Source of the DNA: Planctomycetota bacterium
Lineage (GTDB): Bacteria; Planctomycetota; UBA1135; GCA-002686595
Assembly (NCBI GenBank): GCA_016779225.1
Contig: JADHNZ010000035.1
Location: 1-34,156 of the forward strand
DNA length: 34,156 bases
Reading direction: 5' to 3'
Shown here: one piece after another, positions 23,248-30,905 of the stretch
How positions within the stretch are numbered: position 1 is the stretch's first letter
How the letters are laid out: each line of letters starts with the position of its first letter
The notes under the pieces: model-generated
What the model saw: the letters and a program-made list of their open reading frames with translations, nothing else
The model's database searches: none
What the model was told of the DNA's origin: nothing
Made by a program: the position numbers and the translations under genes

Positions 23248-25844
23248 CCGCGGGTGCCCCCCAGGAGGAGCGCGCGGAACAGCAGGCCGAAGGCCTGCTG
23301 CGACCACCCTCGGTACTGGGGCTGGAAGCCGAAGAGGTGCACGCTGCCCTCCCCGTGCCGGGCACGGACCCAGGCGGCCTGCCCCTCCAAGACCTCCTCG
23401 CCCTGGATCCAGCCGGACACCAGGACGCGGCTCGGCGCGAAACGCAGCAGGACCTCCGGGGTCGCCGCCCCGTCACGCCCGCTCTCCTCGCGCTCGTCGC
23501 GGCTCATCATCCGCCACGCCGCGCTGCGCGAGAAGAAGGCAGTGACGCTGGGCGGGAGGGCGCGCGTCCAGGAGCTGGGCTCGGGCACGGCGCGCAGGAC
23601 GCTGCCGGGACACGAGAACGCGTCCGCCTCGGCGGTGACATCCACCAGGGGCAGCCGCAGCAGGTCGATGGCCCAGGCGCTGGACGCGCCGCAGGTCACC
23701 AGGCGCCCGCCCCCGCGCACGAACTCCTCCACCGCAACGGCGCCCTCGGGGTCCAGGCCTCCGGCGTAGCGGGGCATGATCGTGCCCTCGGAGCGACCTC
23801 CGTTCAGCTGGCCGCTGGAGTTGCCGGGGAGCAGGAGCACGTCAACGATCTCGTCCAGGCGTCCTGCGCGCAGGTCCTCGTTGCGCACGGTGCGGTAGGG
23901 AATGCGCCAGGTGTCGAGGACCCAGCGCATCCAGCCCTCGGGCATGAAGCCCGACCAGGGCGCGTAGAGACCGATGCGCGGGAGGCGCCGCAGGACCTGG
24001 GGCTGCTCATCGGTGTTGGCCACATCGGTGCCCGGCACGAACAGGCCCGCGCGCTCGCCGGCGCCGATCCAGGTGACGGGCTCTCCCTTCGCCAGCAGCT
24101 GAGCCGCCCGCGACCAGGAGGAGCTGTGCGCCCCGGACAGCCAGCCCTTGGGGAACCCGCCAACGCGCGGGTCGCCCGCGAAGGCCTCCCCCAGGGTGGC
24201 GCGGTCCTCGACGCGCTCGCACCCCTCGGGGAGGGGCTCGAACACGGCGACGCGGCGCACGCCCAGCAGGCTCGGCAGGGTCCAGCCGGCCACGTCGTAC
24301 GGGGGATCGCCCTCCGGATAGTCCTGCAGCTCCATGAGGTCCTGCAGGTGCGCGCCGAAGGGCTGGTCCCGGCGCAGGACGAGCGTCCCCGCGGGCCAGG
24401 TGCGTCCGCTGGCGGTCCAGTCCTCCGTGAGGCGATGGACCTCGAGCCCGGAGTCGAGCACCACCTGCACCAGGCGCGCCGCGGCGTCCGGGTCGGAGGT
24501 CTCGCGCGGCAGCACCCAGCCGCGCACGCCCTCACCCTGGCCCTCCTCGATGGTGCGCCGTGAGGCCGCCAGCTGGTTCGCGCGCCACAGGGAGGGCTCC
24601 CGGCTGAGGCTCCCCAGCAGGCTCTCCCCGAAGCCGAGCTCGTAGCGGATGATGTCGCCGACGCGCCACCAGCCCCCGGGCCACGGGCTCGGGAACCGGT
24701 TGGAGGGGGCATAGGCGCCCAGCCCGCGCGGCGCGCTGAGGTCGCCTCGCTGCAGGAAGAGCGGCGTCGCCAGGTCCGCGCTGGCCGCCTCCGTCAGGAG
24801 GCCGATCACGTTGTGACGCACGGGGACGTTCCGGTTGCCGCCGTTCCACCACATGTCGTAGCTGACCCCGGTCGAGACGCCCGTGAAGCCCGCGGCCGTG
24901 AGGTCGTGGAGGGCCCGCGAGCCCAGGGCGTCAATACCGGTGATGATCGCCGGGTCGAGGTTGGGGTTCAGCGGGTCCCGGAAGGGCGGCACGAAGAAGC
25001 GCTCCCGCGTGCTGCCCTGCTGGTGGACGTCCCAGTAGACCTGCGGGAACCAGCGCTGGTAGAGCTCGCGGGTCACCAGCTTGGTCTCCTGCTGGGTGAG
25101 CATGAACCAGTCGCGGTTGTTGTCGTGGCCGGTGTAGAGCTGGTACAGCCGCAGGAGGCTGCTGGCCTCGTACTCCGTCCCGACCGTGCGCCGGTACCAG
25201 TGCACGACCTCGTCCAGGCCATCGGGGTTGAGGGTCGGGAAGAGCACCACCACGCAGCGCTCGCGCGCGGTCCGGTAGGGCTCCTCGTCGGAGGTCGCCA
25301 GCCGCCAGGCGAACTCCATGCCGAACTCGGTGCCGGCCACCTCGGTGGAGTGCATCGAGCAGGACACCGCCAGCACCACGGGAGCCTCCTGCACGGCCTC
25401 CCGCAGGGCCTCCTCCCCCCAGCCGCGCGGATCCGCCAGCATCCGGTTGCGGCGCTGGATGCGGTCGAGCTGGGCCAGGTTCTCGGGGCTCGAGATCACG
25501 GCCTCGAGGAACGCCCGCCCCTCGCTCGTGGTCCCCAGCTCCCGCAGCACCACCCGGTCGCTGGCCTCGGCCAGGCGCCGGTAGTAGCTCGAGGTCTCCT
25601 CCCAGTCCGCCAGCTCGAAGTCGGTCCCCACGGGCCGGCCCAGGTGCTCCGCCGGGCTGGGCACGCCGCCGGACCCGCCGTCCTGGACCACCGCGTGCGC
25701 GCCGGCCGCGCGGACCTCGACGGCGCCGCTCCCCACCGAGACGCGCTCGTCCTCGGACAGGAGCGCGCCCTCCACGGCGCGAGGGCCCGCGGTGCAGGAG
25801 ACCGCGAGGGCGAGGAACGAGAGGAGGCTGGTGAGCGGCTTCAT
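23244..25844 (-). CDS. M14-family zinc carboxypeptidase-like lipoprotein
   Basis: An 866-aa exported protein. The signal peptide MKPLTSLLSFLALAVSC ends in a lipobox-like cysteine (17). M14 peptidase domain, about 75-360: zinc ligands in SMHSTEVAG (H165, E168) and VYWDVHQQGS (H274), the substrate-binding region HDNNRDWFMLTQQE (240-253), and the probable catalytic glutamate in VIGLLTEAAS (E352). The large C-terminal part (from about 600) resembles a class I glutamine-amidotransferase-like fold: IGLYAPWSGFMPEGWMRWVLD, VDVLLLPG and FVRGGGRLVTCGAS. This is seen in the long M14 proteins of Bacteroidota, Acidobacteriota and related groups. It probably degrades peptides outside the cytoplasm. It is coupled to the MORN lipoprotein and divergent from the nitroreductase fusion. 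An ATG further upstream is possible but lacks a signal peptide. Confidence 0.88.
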   Translation of the reverse strand: MKPLTSLLSFLALAVSCTAGPRAVEGALLSEDERVSVGSGAVEVRAAGAHAVVQDGGSGGVPSPAEHLGRPVGTDFELADWEETSSYYRRLAEASDRVVLRELGTTSEGRAFLEAVISSPENLAQLDRIQRRNRMLADPRGWGEEALREAVQEAPVVLAVSCSMHSTEVAGTEFGMEFAWRLATSDEEPYRTARERCVVVLFPTLNPDGLDEVVHWYRRTVGTEYEASSLLRLYQLYTGHDNNRDWFMLTQQETKLVTRELYQRWFPQVYWDVHQQGSTRERFFVPPFRDPLNPNLDPAIITGIDALGSRALHDLTAAGFTGVSTGVSYDMWWNGGNRNVPVRHNVIGLLTEAASADLATPLFLQRGDLSAPRGLGAYAPSNRFPSPWPGGWWRVGDIIRYELGFGESLLGSLSREPSLWRANQLAASRRTIEEGQGEGVRGWVLPRETSDPDAAARLVQVVLDSGLEVHRLTEDWTASGRTWPAGTLVLRRDQPFGAHLQDLMELQDYPEGDPPYDVAGWTLPSLLGVRRVAVFEPLPEGCERVEDRATLGEAFAGDPRVGGFPKGWLSGAHSSSWSRAAQLLAKGEPVTWIGAGERAGLFVPGTDVANTDEQPQVLRRLPRIGLYAPWSGFMPEGWMRWVLDTWRIPYRTVRNEDLRAGRLDEIVDVLLLPGNSSGQLNGGRSEGTIMPRYAGGLDPEGAVAVEEFVRGGGRLVTCGASSAWAIDLLRLPLVDVTAEADAFSCPGSVLRAVPEPSSWTRALPPSVTAFFSRSAAWRMMSRDEREESGRDGAATPEVLLRFAPSRVLVSGWIQGEEVLEGQAAWVRARHGEGSVHLFGFQPQYRGWSQQAFGLLFRALLLGGTRG

Positions 25845-25854
25845 GACGCCGCGT

Positions 25855-25860
25855 AGCCTA
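25855..25860 (-). promoter_or_regulatory. -10-like TAGGCT ten bases before the M14 gene
   Basis: Minus-strand TAGGCT, then ACGCGGCGTC, then ATG (25844). The same hexamer occurs before HMG-CoA reductase. It lies in the 100-nt divergent gap shared with the nitroreductase fusion. There is no -35 and no ribosome-binding site. Confidence 0.4.
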
Positions 25861-25944
25861 ACGGGCCGGGGATGCTGGCTCCGCGCGCACAGCGCGGCCC
25901 CTGCACCCTTCCATCCCCGGGTCCTGGGAGGGACACTGCAGCCC

Positions 25945-27456
25945 ATGGTGCCGGCGCCCGCTGACCCCCACCCGGACCCCAAGGGCGGGGGCTCCGAAGA
26001 CGCGGAGCCGCGGCTCGACGGGATCCCCGAGCAGGCGGCCGAGGCGGTGCCCCAGGGCGCCAGCCCGGAGGAGGCGGACGACGGCACGCGGACGCCCCTC
26101 GCCGAGCTCCCCCGCCAGGACTTCTGGGACGCGCTCTACCAGCGCCGCTCGATCCGGCGCTTCCGCAGCGACCCCGTGCCCCGCGAGCTGGTGGAGCAGG
26201 TCCTCCATGCGGGGATCTGGGCCCCCAGCTCCTGCAACTATCAGATGTGGGACCTGGTGGCCGTGGACGACCCGCAGGTCAATGAGCGCCTGGGAGCCCT
26301 CTCCACCCAGATGGCCAACGCGCCGGTCAATGTGGTGGTGGCCTATGGCCGCAACTTCAGCGAGGAGAACTTCGCCAATGTCCAGTCGGCCTCGGCCCTG
26401 ATCCAGAACATGAGCCTGGCTGCCCAGGTGCTGGGCCTCGGCAGCTTCTGGATCACCCAGACCGGCGACCCGGATGCGGTGCGCCGCGAGGTCGGCCTGC
26501 CCGAGGACCGCTGGGTCGTGGCCGTGCTGGCCCTCGGCTATCCGAAGGCCGTCCCGCCCCGGGGCCCCAAGCGTCGCCCCCTCGCGCAGGTCGCCCACTG
26601 GAACCACTACGCGGGAAGGGCCATTCCGAGCTCTGCCGACCCGGAGGCCTGGGAGCCCGACCTGCTCGCGATCTACCAGCGCGCGAGGGTCCTCAACGGC
26701 CTGCGGCACAACAAGCCCCGTGCGTGGGAGACCCGTGCGCTCGTCTCTGCCCTCGACCGCCTGCTGCCTCTCGGCCCGGCCCAAGGCGAGGACCCCCGCT
26801 GGCTCGACGTGCTGCCGTGCACGGGGATCCTCACCGAGCGCCTGGCGCGCGAGCGCCGCGGCCACCGCTTCGATGTGGTCGAGCGCACGCCGGAGGTGGC
26901 GGCCTGGTGCGCCAAGCGCGCCAAGCCGGCGGGCACGCCCTTTGTCTGGACGCCGGACCAGCCCGGCGAGCCGCCGGAGGAGGGTGCCTACGCGGTGGTC
27001 AGCTGCCTGTTCCGGCTCGAGGGCCTGCGCGCGGCCGACCGTGCGGCGTGGGTGCAGCAGATGGCGCGCTGGCTCCAGCCCGGCGGACAGCTGCTGATTG
27101 GGTTCGTCTCTGCGCGCTCGTTCCACGAGTGGACCGAGCGCCTCCGGGCCCGCCGCGGCGGGCCCGGTGGGGTCGAGTACGTGCTCTCCCCGGACCCCAA
27201 CATCGGCCCCTTCCAAGCCCTCGACCCGCGCGAGGTGGAGGGCCTGGCGGAGGGGGCTGGCCTCGAGCCGGCGGGCGCCCACGGCTGCCAGGTCGCGCCC
27301 CAGGCCGAGGAGGTCGCCTTCCGCACGCGCAACTTCCCCGCGCGCCTCGCGAGCCTCGTCCGCGGAGCCGCCGGAGCGCTCCGTTCCTTTGAGGCCCTCC
27401 CGGGCGCCGCGAGCCGTCGGGGCCGGTTCCAGTTCCGCCTGTACCGGAAGCCCTGA
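25945..27456 (+). CDS. nitroreductase-family domain fused to a methyltransferase-like domain
   Basis: A 503-aa protein. A Pro/Glu-rich N-terminus (1-58) precedes a nitroreductase domain (about 60-222). This has the FMN-binding start RRSIRRFRSDPVPRELVEQVLHAGIWAPSSCNYQMWDL (68-104), NVQSASALIQNMSLAAQVLGLGSFWI (145-170) and the end motif VLALGYPKAVPPRGPKRRPL. From about 255 a class I SAM-methyltransferase-like domain follows: WLDVLPCTGILTERLA (286-300), FDVVERTPEVAAWCAKRA (309-326), YAVVSCLFRLEG (349-360), and WLQPGGQLLIGFVSARSF (376-393). The glycine motif normally DxGxGxG reads DVLPCTG, so SAM binding may be weakened. The chosen ATG has GGAGG 13 nt upstream, and the longer frame overlaps the divergent M14 promoter. 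The substrate is unknown. Domain order and the single reading frame are clear. Confidence 0.8.
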   Translation: MVPAPADPHPDPKGGGSEDAEPRLDGIPEQAAEAVPQGASPEEADDGTRTPLAELPRQDFWDALYQRRSIRRFRSDPVPRELVEQVLHAGIWAPSSCNYQMWDLVAVDDPQVNERLGALSTQMANAPVNVVVAYGRNFSEENFANVQSASALIQNMSLAAQVLGLGSFWITQTGDPDAVRREVGLPEDRWVVAVLALGYPKAVPPRGPKRRPLAQVAHWNHYAGRAIPSSADPEAWEPDLLAIYQRARVLNGLRHNKPRAWETRALVSALDRLLPLGPAQGEDPRWLDVLPCTGILTERLARERRGHRFDVVERTPEVAAWCAKRAKPAGTPFVWTPDQPGEPPEEGAYAVVSCLFRLEGLRAADRAAWVQQMARWLQPGGQLLIGFVSARSFHEWTERLRARRGGPGGVEYVLSPDPNIGPFQALDPREVEGLAEGAGLEPAGAHGCQVAPQAEEVAFRTRNFPARLASLVRGAAGALRSFEALPGAASRRGRFQFRLYRKP

Positions 27457-27515
27457 GCGGCACGGCCAGCCGGGCCGCGCGGGATCGCGGCTGTTCGCCC
27501 CGGATCGCGCCCGCT

Positions 27516-27531
27516 CAAGCGGAGCCGCTTG
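27516..27531. terminator. small hairpin between convergent genes
   Basis: CAAGCGG (27516-27522) pairs with CCGCTTG (27525-27531) with a two-base centre. It lies in the 124-nt gap between the ends of the nitroreductase fusion and the TPMT-like gene. It is short and without a T-run, so only a possible bidirectional terminator. Confidence 0.3.
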
Positions 27532-27580
27532 CGGCCCAGGCGAGCTCGGCTGGAACTCCCAGCGACCGCGACCTGCCTGC

Positions 27581-28183
27581 TCAGTCGACGCGCTCGAAGC
27601 GGGCCAACCGCTCCATCCAGCTGCGGTGCTCCACGCCCCGGGCCACAGGCGCGTCCGACACGAGCCGGAAGCCCGGGCCCAGCGCGGCTCCCATGGCCTC
27701 GGGTGCAAAGCCGTGGGGAGGCCCTCCCTCCGACGCGGGCTTGTCGCAGGGGAACACGAGCGCCTGCACCGCTCCGCCCGGAGCCAGCGCACGCCCCACC
27801 ATCTTCCCCCATGCACGGCGCTGCTCGGGCGCAATGGCGCAGAAGAAGGTGTGGTCCCAGACGAGGGCGAAGGCGCCCCCGCCGTCGTAGGCAAGCGCGT
27901 CCGTCACCACCAGCTCACCGCCAAGAGCCGCCAGGTCCGAACCCAGGGCTCCGTCCACCCCCGCCACGCAGTCCAAGGCGGTCACCCGCCAACCCGCCCG
28001 GGCGAGCGCCCGCGCATCGTGGCCGTTGCCGCAGCCTGGAACGAGCGCCCGGTCCCCGCCGGGTGAAGGCGCGAGGAGCCCCTCCTCGAGGAGGCGACGC
28101 AGCTCAGGGTGCGCGGCACCCAGGTCCCAGGGCGTGTCGGCCTCCCGGTAGCGGGCGGCCCAGTCGACGGGTTCGGGAGTCAT
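27581..28183 (-). CDS. TPMT-like (thiopurine S-methyltransferase family) SAM methyltransferase
   Basis: A 200-aa cytoplasmic protein with the TPMT-family N-terminal pattern WAARYREADTPWDLGAAHPELRRLL (8-32) and SAM-binding motif RALVPGCGNGHDARALARAGWRVTALDC (45-72). It also has the family motif FALVWDHTFFCAIAPEQRRAW (105-125) and RALAPGGAVQALVFP. In this family the WDH-FCA-P segment helps form the active site. Members methylate small thiols, selenium or tellurium compounds, or halides; the substrate here is not deducible. The chosen ATG fits the family start; an upstream in-frame ATG would add a non-conserved stretch running through a palindrome. It lies 321 nt downstream of the HEAT-vWA gene. 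Confidence 0.85.
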   Translation of the reverse strand: MTPEPVDWAARYREADTPWDLGAAHPELRRLLEEGLLAPSPGGDRALVPGCGNGHDARALARAGWRVTALDCVAGVDGALGSDLAALGGELVVTDALAYDGGGAFALVWDHTFFCAIAPEQRRAWGKMVGRALAPGGAVQALVFPCDKPASEGGPPHGFAPEAMGAALGPGFRLVSDAPVARGVEHRSWMERLARFERVD

Positions 28184-28194
28184 GGCAAGGGCTG

Positions 28195-28200
28195 AGGGTA
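28195..28200 (-). promoter_or_regulatory. -10-like TACCCT eleven bases before the TPMT-like gene
   Basis: Minus-strand TACCCT precedes the ATG at 28183 by 11 nt. It is the same hexamer as before the spermidine-synthase-like gene. There is no -35. A transcript starting here would have only a 4-5 nt leader. Confidence 0.35.
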
Positions 28201-28256
28201 AGGAGCCCGCCCACGGGGCGGACTGCACAAACGCGCGCGATGCGCGCACTCGGTCG

Positions 28257-28276
28257 ATGCAGAGCGCGCTCTGCAT
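28257..28276. promoter_or_regulatory. 20-bp perfect palindrome upstream of the TPMT-like gene (candidate operator)
   Basis: ATGCAGAGCG/CGCTCTGCAT is a perfect palindrome centred 84 nt upstream of the TPMT start and about 70 nt upstream of its -10-like element. This length and symmetry is typical of dimeric repressor sites. No adjacent regulator gene is present, so the binding protein is unknown. Confidence 0.45.
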
Positions 28277-28319
28277 GCGTTCGGTCCATGGATCCGCGCA
28301 CTCTGCACGGGTTCGGTCC
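28271..28319. repeat. imperfect 17-bp direct repeat
   Basis: CTGCATGCGTTCGGTCC (28271-28287) and CTGCACGGGTTCGGTCC (28303-28319) match at 15 of 17 positions, with starts 32 bp apart, about three helical turns. The first copy overlaps the palindrome at 28257-28276, suggesting a compound regulatory site. Confidence 0.55.
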
Positions 28320-28504
28320 GGGAGGCCGCGGCCGAGAGCACGGCGGGTCGAGGGGCCAGCGCCCGGGGCGGGTCGGCCCGCGCGGAGAGGACAGGCGAAG
28401 AGAGTCGTCCACGGGCCGCCGGGACTCGCTCTCGCGCGCGGCGAGGCGCAGGGCCCTCGAGGCTCTCGCCGTGCCGGGCCCCGGGACCTGCCCGAGCCGG
28501 GCCC

Positions 28505-30304
28505 TCATCTGCGCGCCTCCCCCGCGACGGGAGGGAACCGGCGCAGCTGGAGCGCGCCGCCCGTGGCCTCGGCCAGGGGCTGCCAGCGGCGGGCGAGCGC
28601 AGGGCCAGCGTCCACCAGCACGAGCTCGAGGGCCACGGGGTCAAGGCGGAGACTCACCAGCAGCTGCTCGACGAATAGGTCCACTTCGTGATGGAACGCT
28701 GCGGTCGGAGCTCCGTCGGTGAGCAGGACCAGGGTGTCCAGGCACCTCTGGGGCAGGGCTGCCTCCACGGCCTCCCACAGGTCGCCGGGTCCCTGGAGGC
28801 GGAGGTCCAGGTAGTCCTGGGCCCAGCGGCGCGCAGTGCGCGGCCGCACGGTCTCGGGCACCTCCGGCAGGAGCCGCGGCTCCGCAGTGAAGGGGACGAG
28901 CTGGAACATCGCGCCCGCCGGGAGGCCCTCGAGGGTGGCCAGGACCACCGCGTCGATCAGGTCCTTCCGCGTACGCCCTCCCTGCAGCTCGCGCTGCACC
29001 GAGCCCGAGAGGTCGATCAGCGCCGCCGCCCGGTCGGAGCCCAGGGGCAGCGCCGGCTCGCGGGCGCTTGCCGTCGCGGCCGCATCGCCGCCTTGGCCGC
29101 GCTCGTGGGGTCCCGGCCGCGAAGGCGGCAGCACCTCGCCCTCGACCCCGCGCAGCCAGGCACGCCATGGGCGCGCGTCTTCTCCATGTCTCAGGCCCGA
29201 CAGCCGGCGCAGGGCGGCGACGAGGTCCGAGCGCAGGCGCGGCCGCGGCTCCACCTCCAGGCGCTCGACCAGCAGCCCCGCGGCGGATCGCGTCCGCGTG
29301 GCCCCCAGCGCACGGACCACCGCGCGACGGACCCGGACCTCGTCATCCCCGGCGAGCGTGCGCGCGCGCGCGACGCCCTCCGGGGTCAGCGGCCGCAGCC
29401 CGGGGCCGGGCACGAGTGGGTCCAGAGGCTCCGGCGAGGAGGCCGCGAGCAGCGAGGCGACACGCAGGCGGGGATCCCCTGAGGACTCGGCCTCCAGGGC
29501 CAGGGCGCGGGCTGCCCCGGGGTCGAGGGCTTGGAGGGCGAGGAGCGCCTCCCCCCGCGGTGCCTGAGGCGCGCGCGTCGAGCGCGCGTGCACCAGCCGG
29601 AGGAGGGACCGTGCGAGGGCCGGCTGGCGCTCGGACTCGAGGGCCCCCGACCGGGCCAAGCGCTCGATGCTGACAACCAGGGCGGCCTGCGGAGCGCCCT
29701 CGAGCCGGCCGAGGGCGCGCTCGAGCTCGGCCGGGGACGGTCCCGGCCGCCAGTGCCCCAGGGCCTCGGCCACGCGCCGGGCGACCTCTGTGCGGGAGGA
29801 CCGCAGTCCCTCGGCGCCGAGCAGGGCTGCCCTGCGCCGCAGATTGTTCTCGCCGCGAACGATCAGCTGGGCCTGCTCCGCGACCTCTCCGTCCGGATCA
29901 GCGAGAGCGCGCACCACGAGCTCCCAGGCCTCATGACCTGGGAGCTCTCCCAAGCGACGCACCGCCCTCGCGCGAGTGCTGGCGAACCGCGAGCGCAGGT
30001 CACGCTGGAGCTCGCTAGGAACCTCCTGCGCCTCGAGGCCAGGCCCAAGCGCCCCACGACCGGCCAGTGAGCCCGCCGGAGGCTCGGCCGAGGTCCACGC
30101 AGCTGCGATGGGAAGGAGGTGGGGTCGGGTCCTGGCAGGGCTCACGCCCGCTGCAGGCCCGGCGCTCCACTGCCATGGCGCCGGGTTCGGCATCCCGGAG
30201 CTGATTATCCCGTGGTTCACCATCTCGGGGCCTTCCATCCCCCCGCTCCCCATCTCCGCCAGGCCCAGAAGAAGCGCGAACGCAAGCACGAGAACAGCAT
30301 CCAT
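28505..30304 (-). CDS. exported HEAT-repeat and von Willebrand factor A domain protein
   Basis: A 599-aa protein. The chosen ATG gives a signal peptide (MDAVLVLAFALLLGLAEMG); the upstream in-frame extension is unlike a signal. Residues about 97-375 are alpha-helical HEAT-like repeats (ARAVRRLGELPGHEAWELVVRALADPDGEVAEQA, DDEVRVRRAVVRALGATRTRSAAGLLVERLE). From about 425 comes a vWA domain with the metal-site motif DLSGS (D431, S433, S435), a central strand FQLVPFTAEPRLLP and the second metal-site loop LLTDGAP (D530). The usual third-site threonine is not evident in QGPGDLWEAV. HEAT plus vWA suggests a protein-protein scaffold outside the cytoplasm. Similar architectures are common in planctomycetes, but the partner is unknown. 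It is divergent from the NTF2-like lipoprotein gene, with 58 nt between the starts. Confidence 0.78.
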   Translation of the reverse strand: MDAVLVLAFALLLGLAEMGSGGMEGPEMVNHGIISSGMPNPAPWQWSAGPAAGVSPARTRPHLLPIAAAWTSAEPPAGSLAGRGALGPGLEAQEVPSELQRDLRSRFASTRARAVRRLGELPGHEAWELVVRALADPDGEVAEQAQLIVRGENNLRRRAALLGAEGLRSSRTEVARRVAEALGHWRPGPSPAELERALGRLEGAPQAALVVSIERLARSGALESERQPALARSLLRLVHARSTRAPQAPRGEALLALQALDPGAARALALEAESSGDPRLRVASLLAASSPEPLDPLVPGPGLRPLTPEGVARARTLAGDDEVRVRRAVVRALGATRTRSAAGLLVERLEVEPRPRLRSDLVAALRRLSGLRHGEDARPWRAWLRGVEGEVLPPSRPGPHERGQGGDAAATASAREPALPLGSDRAAALIDLSGSVQRELQGGRTRKDLIDAVVLATLEGLPAGAMFQLVPFTAEPRLLPEVPETVRPRTARRWAQDYLDLRLQGPGDLWEAVEAALPQRCLDTLVLLTDGAPTAAFHHEVDLFVEQLLVSLRLDPVALELVLVDAGPALARRWQPLAEATGGALQLRRFPPVAGEARR

Positions 30305-30349
30305 GCCACCAGGACGCACGCGGCCCGCCGGGGTTGCAGGCTGCCCTGT

Positions 30350-30355
30350 TAGCAT
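30350..30355 (+). promoter_or_regulatory. -10-like TAGCAT seven bases before the NTF2-like lipoprotein gene
   Basis: TAGCAT, then CCGTCCC, then ATG (30363). It fits the TANNNT-near-start pattern and would drive the five-gene plus-strand run with a leaderless first cistron. No -35 at the expected distance. Confidence 0.42.
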
Positions 30356-30362
30356 CCGTCCC

Positions 30363-30905
30363 ATGGCCCTGCGCCTTCCCCACTGCCCCAGCGCCTTGGG
30401 AGCCCTCGTGGCACTCCTGGCCCCCGCCTGCTCGACCCTCTCTCCCGTGCCTGCCTCCGCAGACCCTGGCCCCCGGGCGGCCTTCGCTCCTTCCGCGGAG
30501 GAGCGCGCCGAGCTCTTGGACCTCGTCCAGCGCACTTTCGACGCCATCCGAGAGGGCGACCCGGCCCGGTGGAGCGAGCTGCTGCTCGAGGAGGGGACCT
30601 TCACCTCGTGGAGCAGCGCGCGTCGCGAGGCGCGGGTCACGACCTTCGAGGAGCTCCGCAGCCGCGAGCCCGGTCCGAGCGGGCGCTACCTCGAGCGCTG
30701 CTGGGACGCGCGCATCCTGCTGGAGGGCGACCTCGCCATGATCTGGACCCCGTACGACTTCCACATCGACGGCGCCTTCTCCCACAGCGGGGTCGATGTC
30801 TTCACCCTGCTGCGGACCCCTGCCGGCTGGCGGGTGGCCTCGATCTCCTACACGGTCGACCCCGAGCAGCGCCCCGACAACCCCCTCTCCCCCCCGACCC
30901 CATGA
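30363..30905 (+). CDS. NTF2/SnoaL-fold lipoprotein (DUF4440-like)
   Basis: A 180-aa protein. The N-terminus [17 protein letters not shown] looks like a lipoprotein signal with cysteine at 23, though the lipobox (APAC) is imperfect. The body has the NTF2-like pattern. A first helix ([38 protein letters not shown], about 45-82) is followed by strands [56 protein letters not shown] (110-164). This cone fold is used by diverse enzymes and by non-catalytic binding proteins; no catalytic set is recognised. It is the first gene of a plus-strand run. Its stop overlaps the SEC-C gene start (ATGA, 30902-30905). Confidence 0.72.
   Translation: MALRLPHCPSALGALVALLAPACSTLSPVPASADPGPRAAFAPSAEERAELLDLVQRTFDAIREGDPARWSELLLEEGTFTSWSSARREARVTTFEELRSREPGPSGRYLERCWDARILLEGDLAMIWTPYDFHIDGAFSHSGVDVFTLLRTPAGWRVASISYTVDPEQRPDNPLSPPTP

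Larger units (their letters stand above)
28184..28504. other. 321-nt intergenic region with palindrome and direct repeats
   Basis: Located between the HEAT-vWA and TPMT-like genes, both on the minus strand. It contains TACCCT (28200-28195) 11 nt before the TPMT start, a 20-bp perfect palindrome and a 17-bp imperfect direct repeat. A minus frame starting at 28508 with an ATGA overlap exists but reads as Arg/Pro-rich sequence and runs into the TPMT gene, so I do not call it. Confidence 0.6.

Noticed and set aside
28240-28320. tRNA-like impression from two GTTCGGTCC stretches
   Set aside because: No acceptor stem, anticodon arm or GTTCRANNC T-loop can be assembled; the motif is part of a direct repeat.
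28104-28508. Minus-strand frame starting with an ATGA overlap at the HEAT-vWA stop
   Set aside because: Despite the attractive overlap it is Arg/Pro-rich without motifs, spans the palindrome and direct repeats, and runs out of frame into the TPMT gene.
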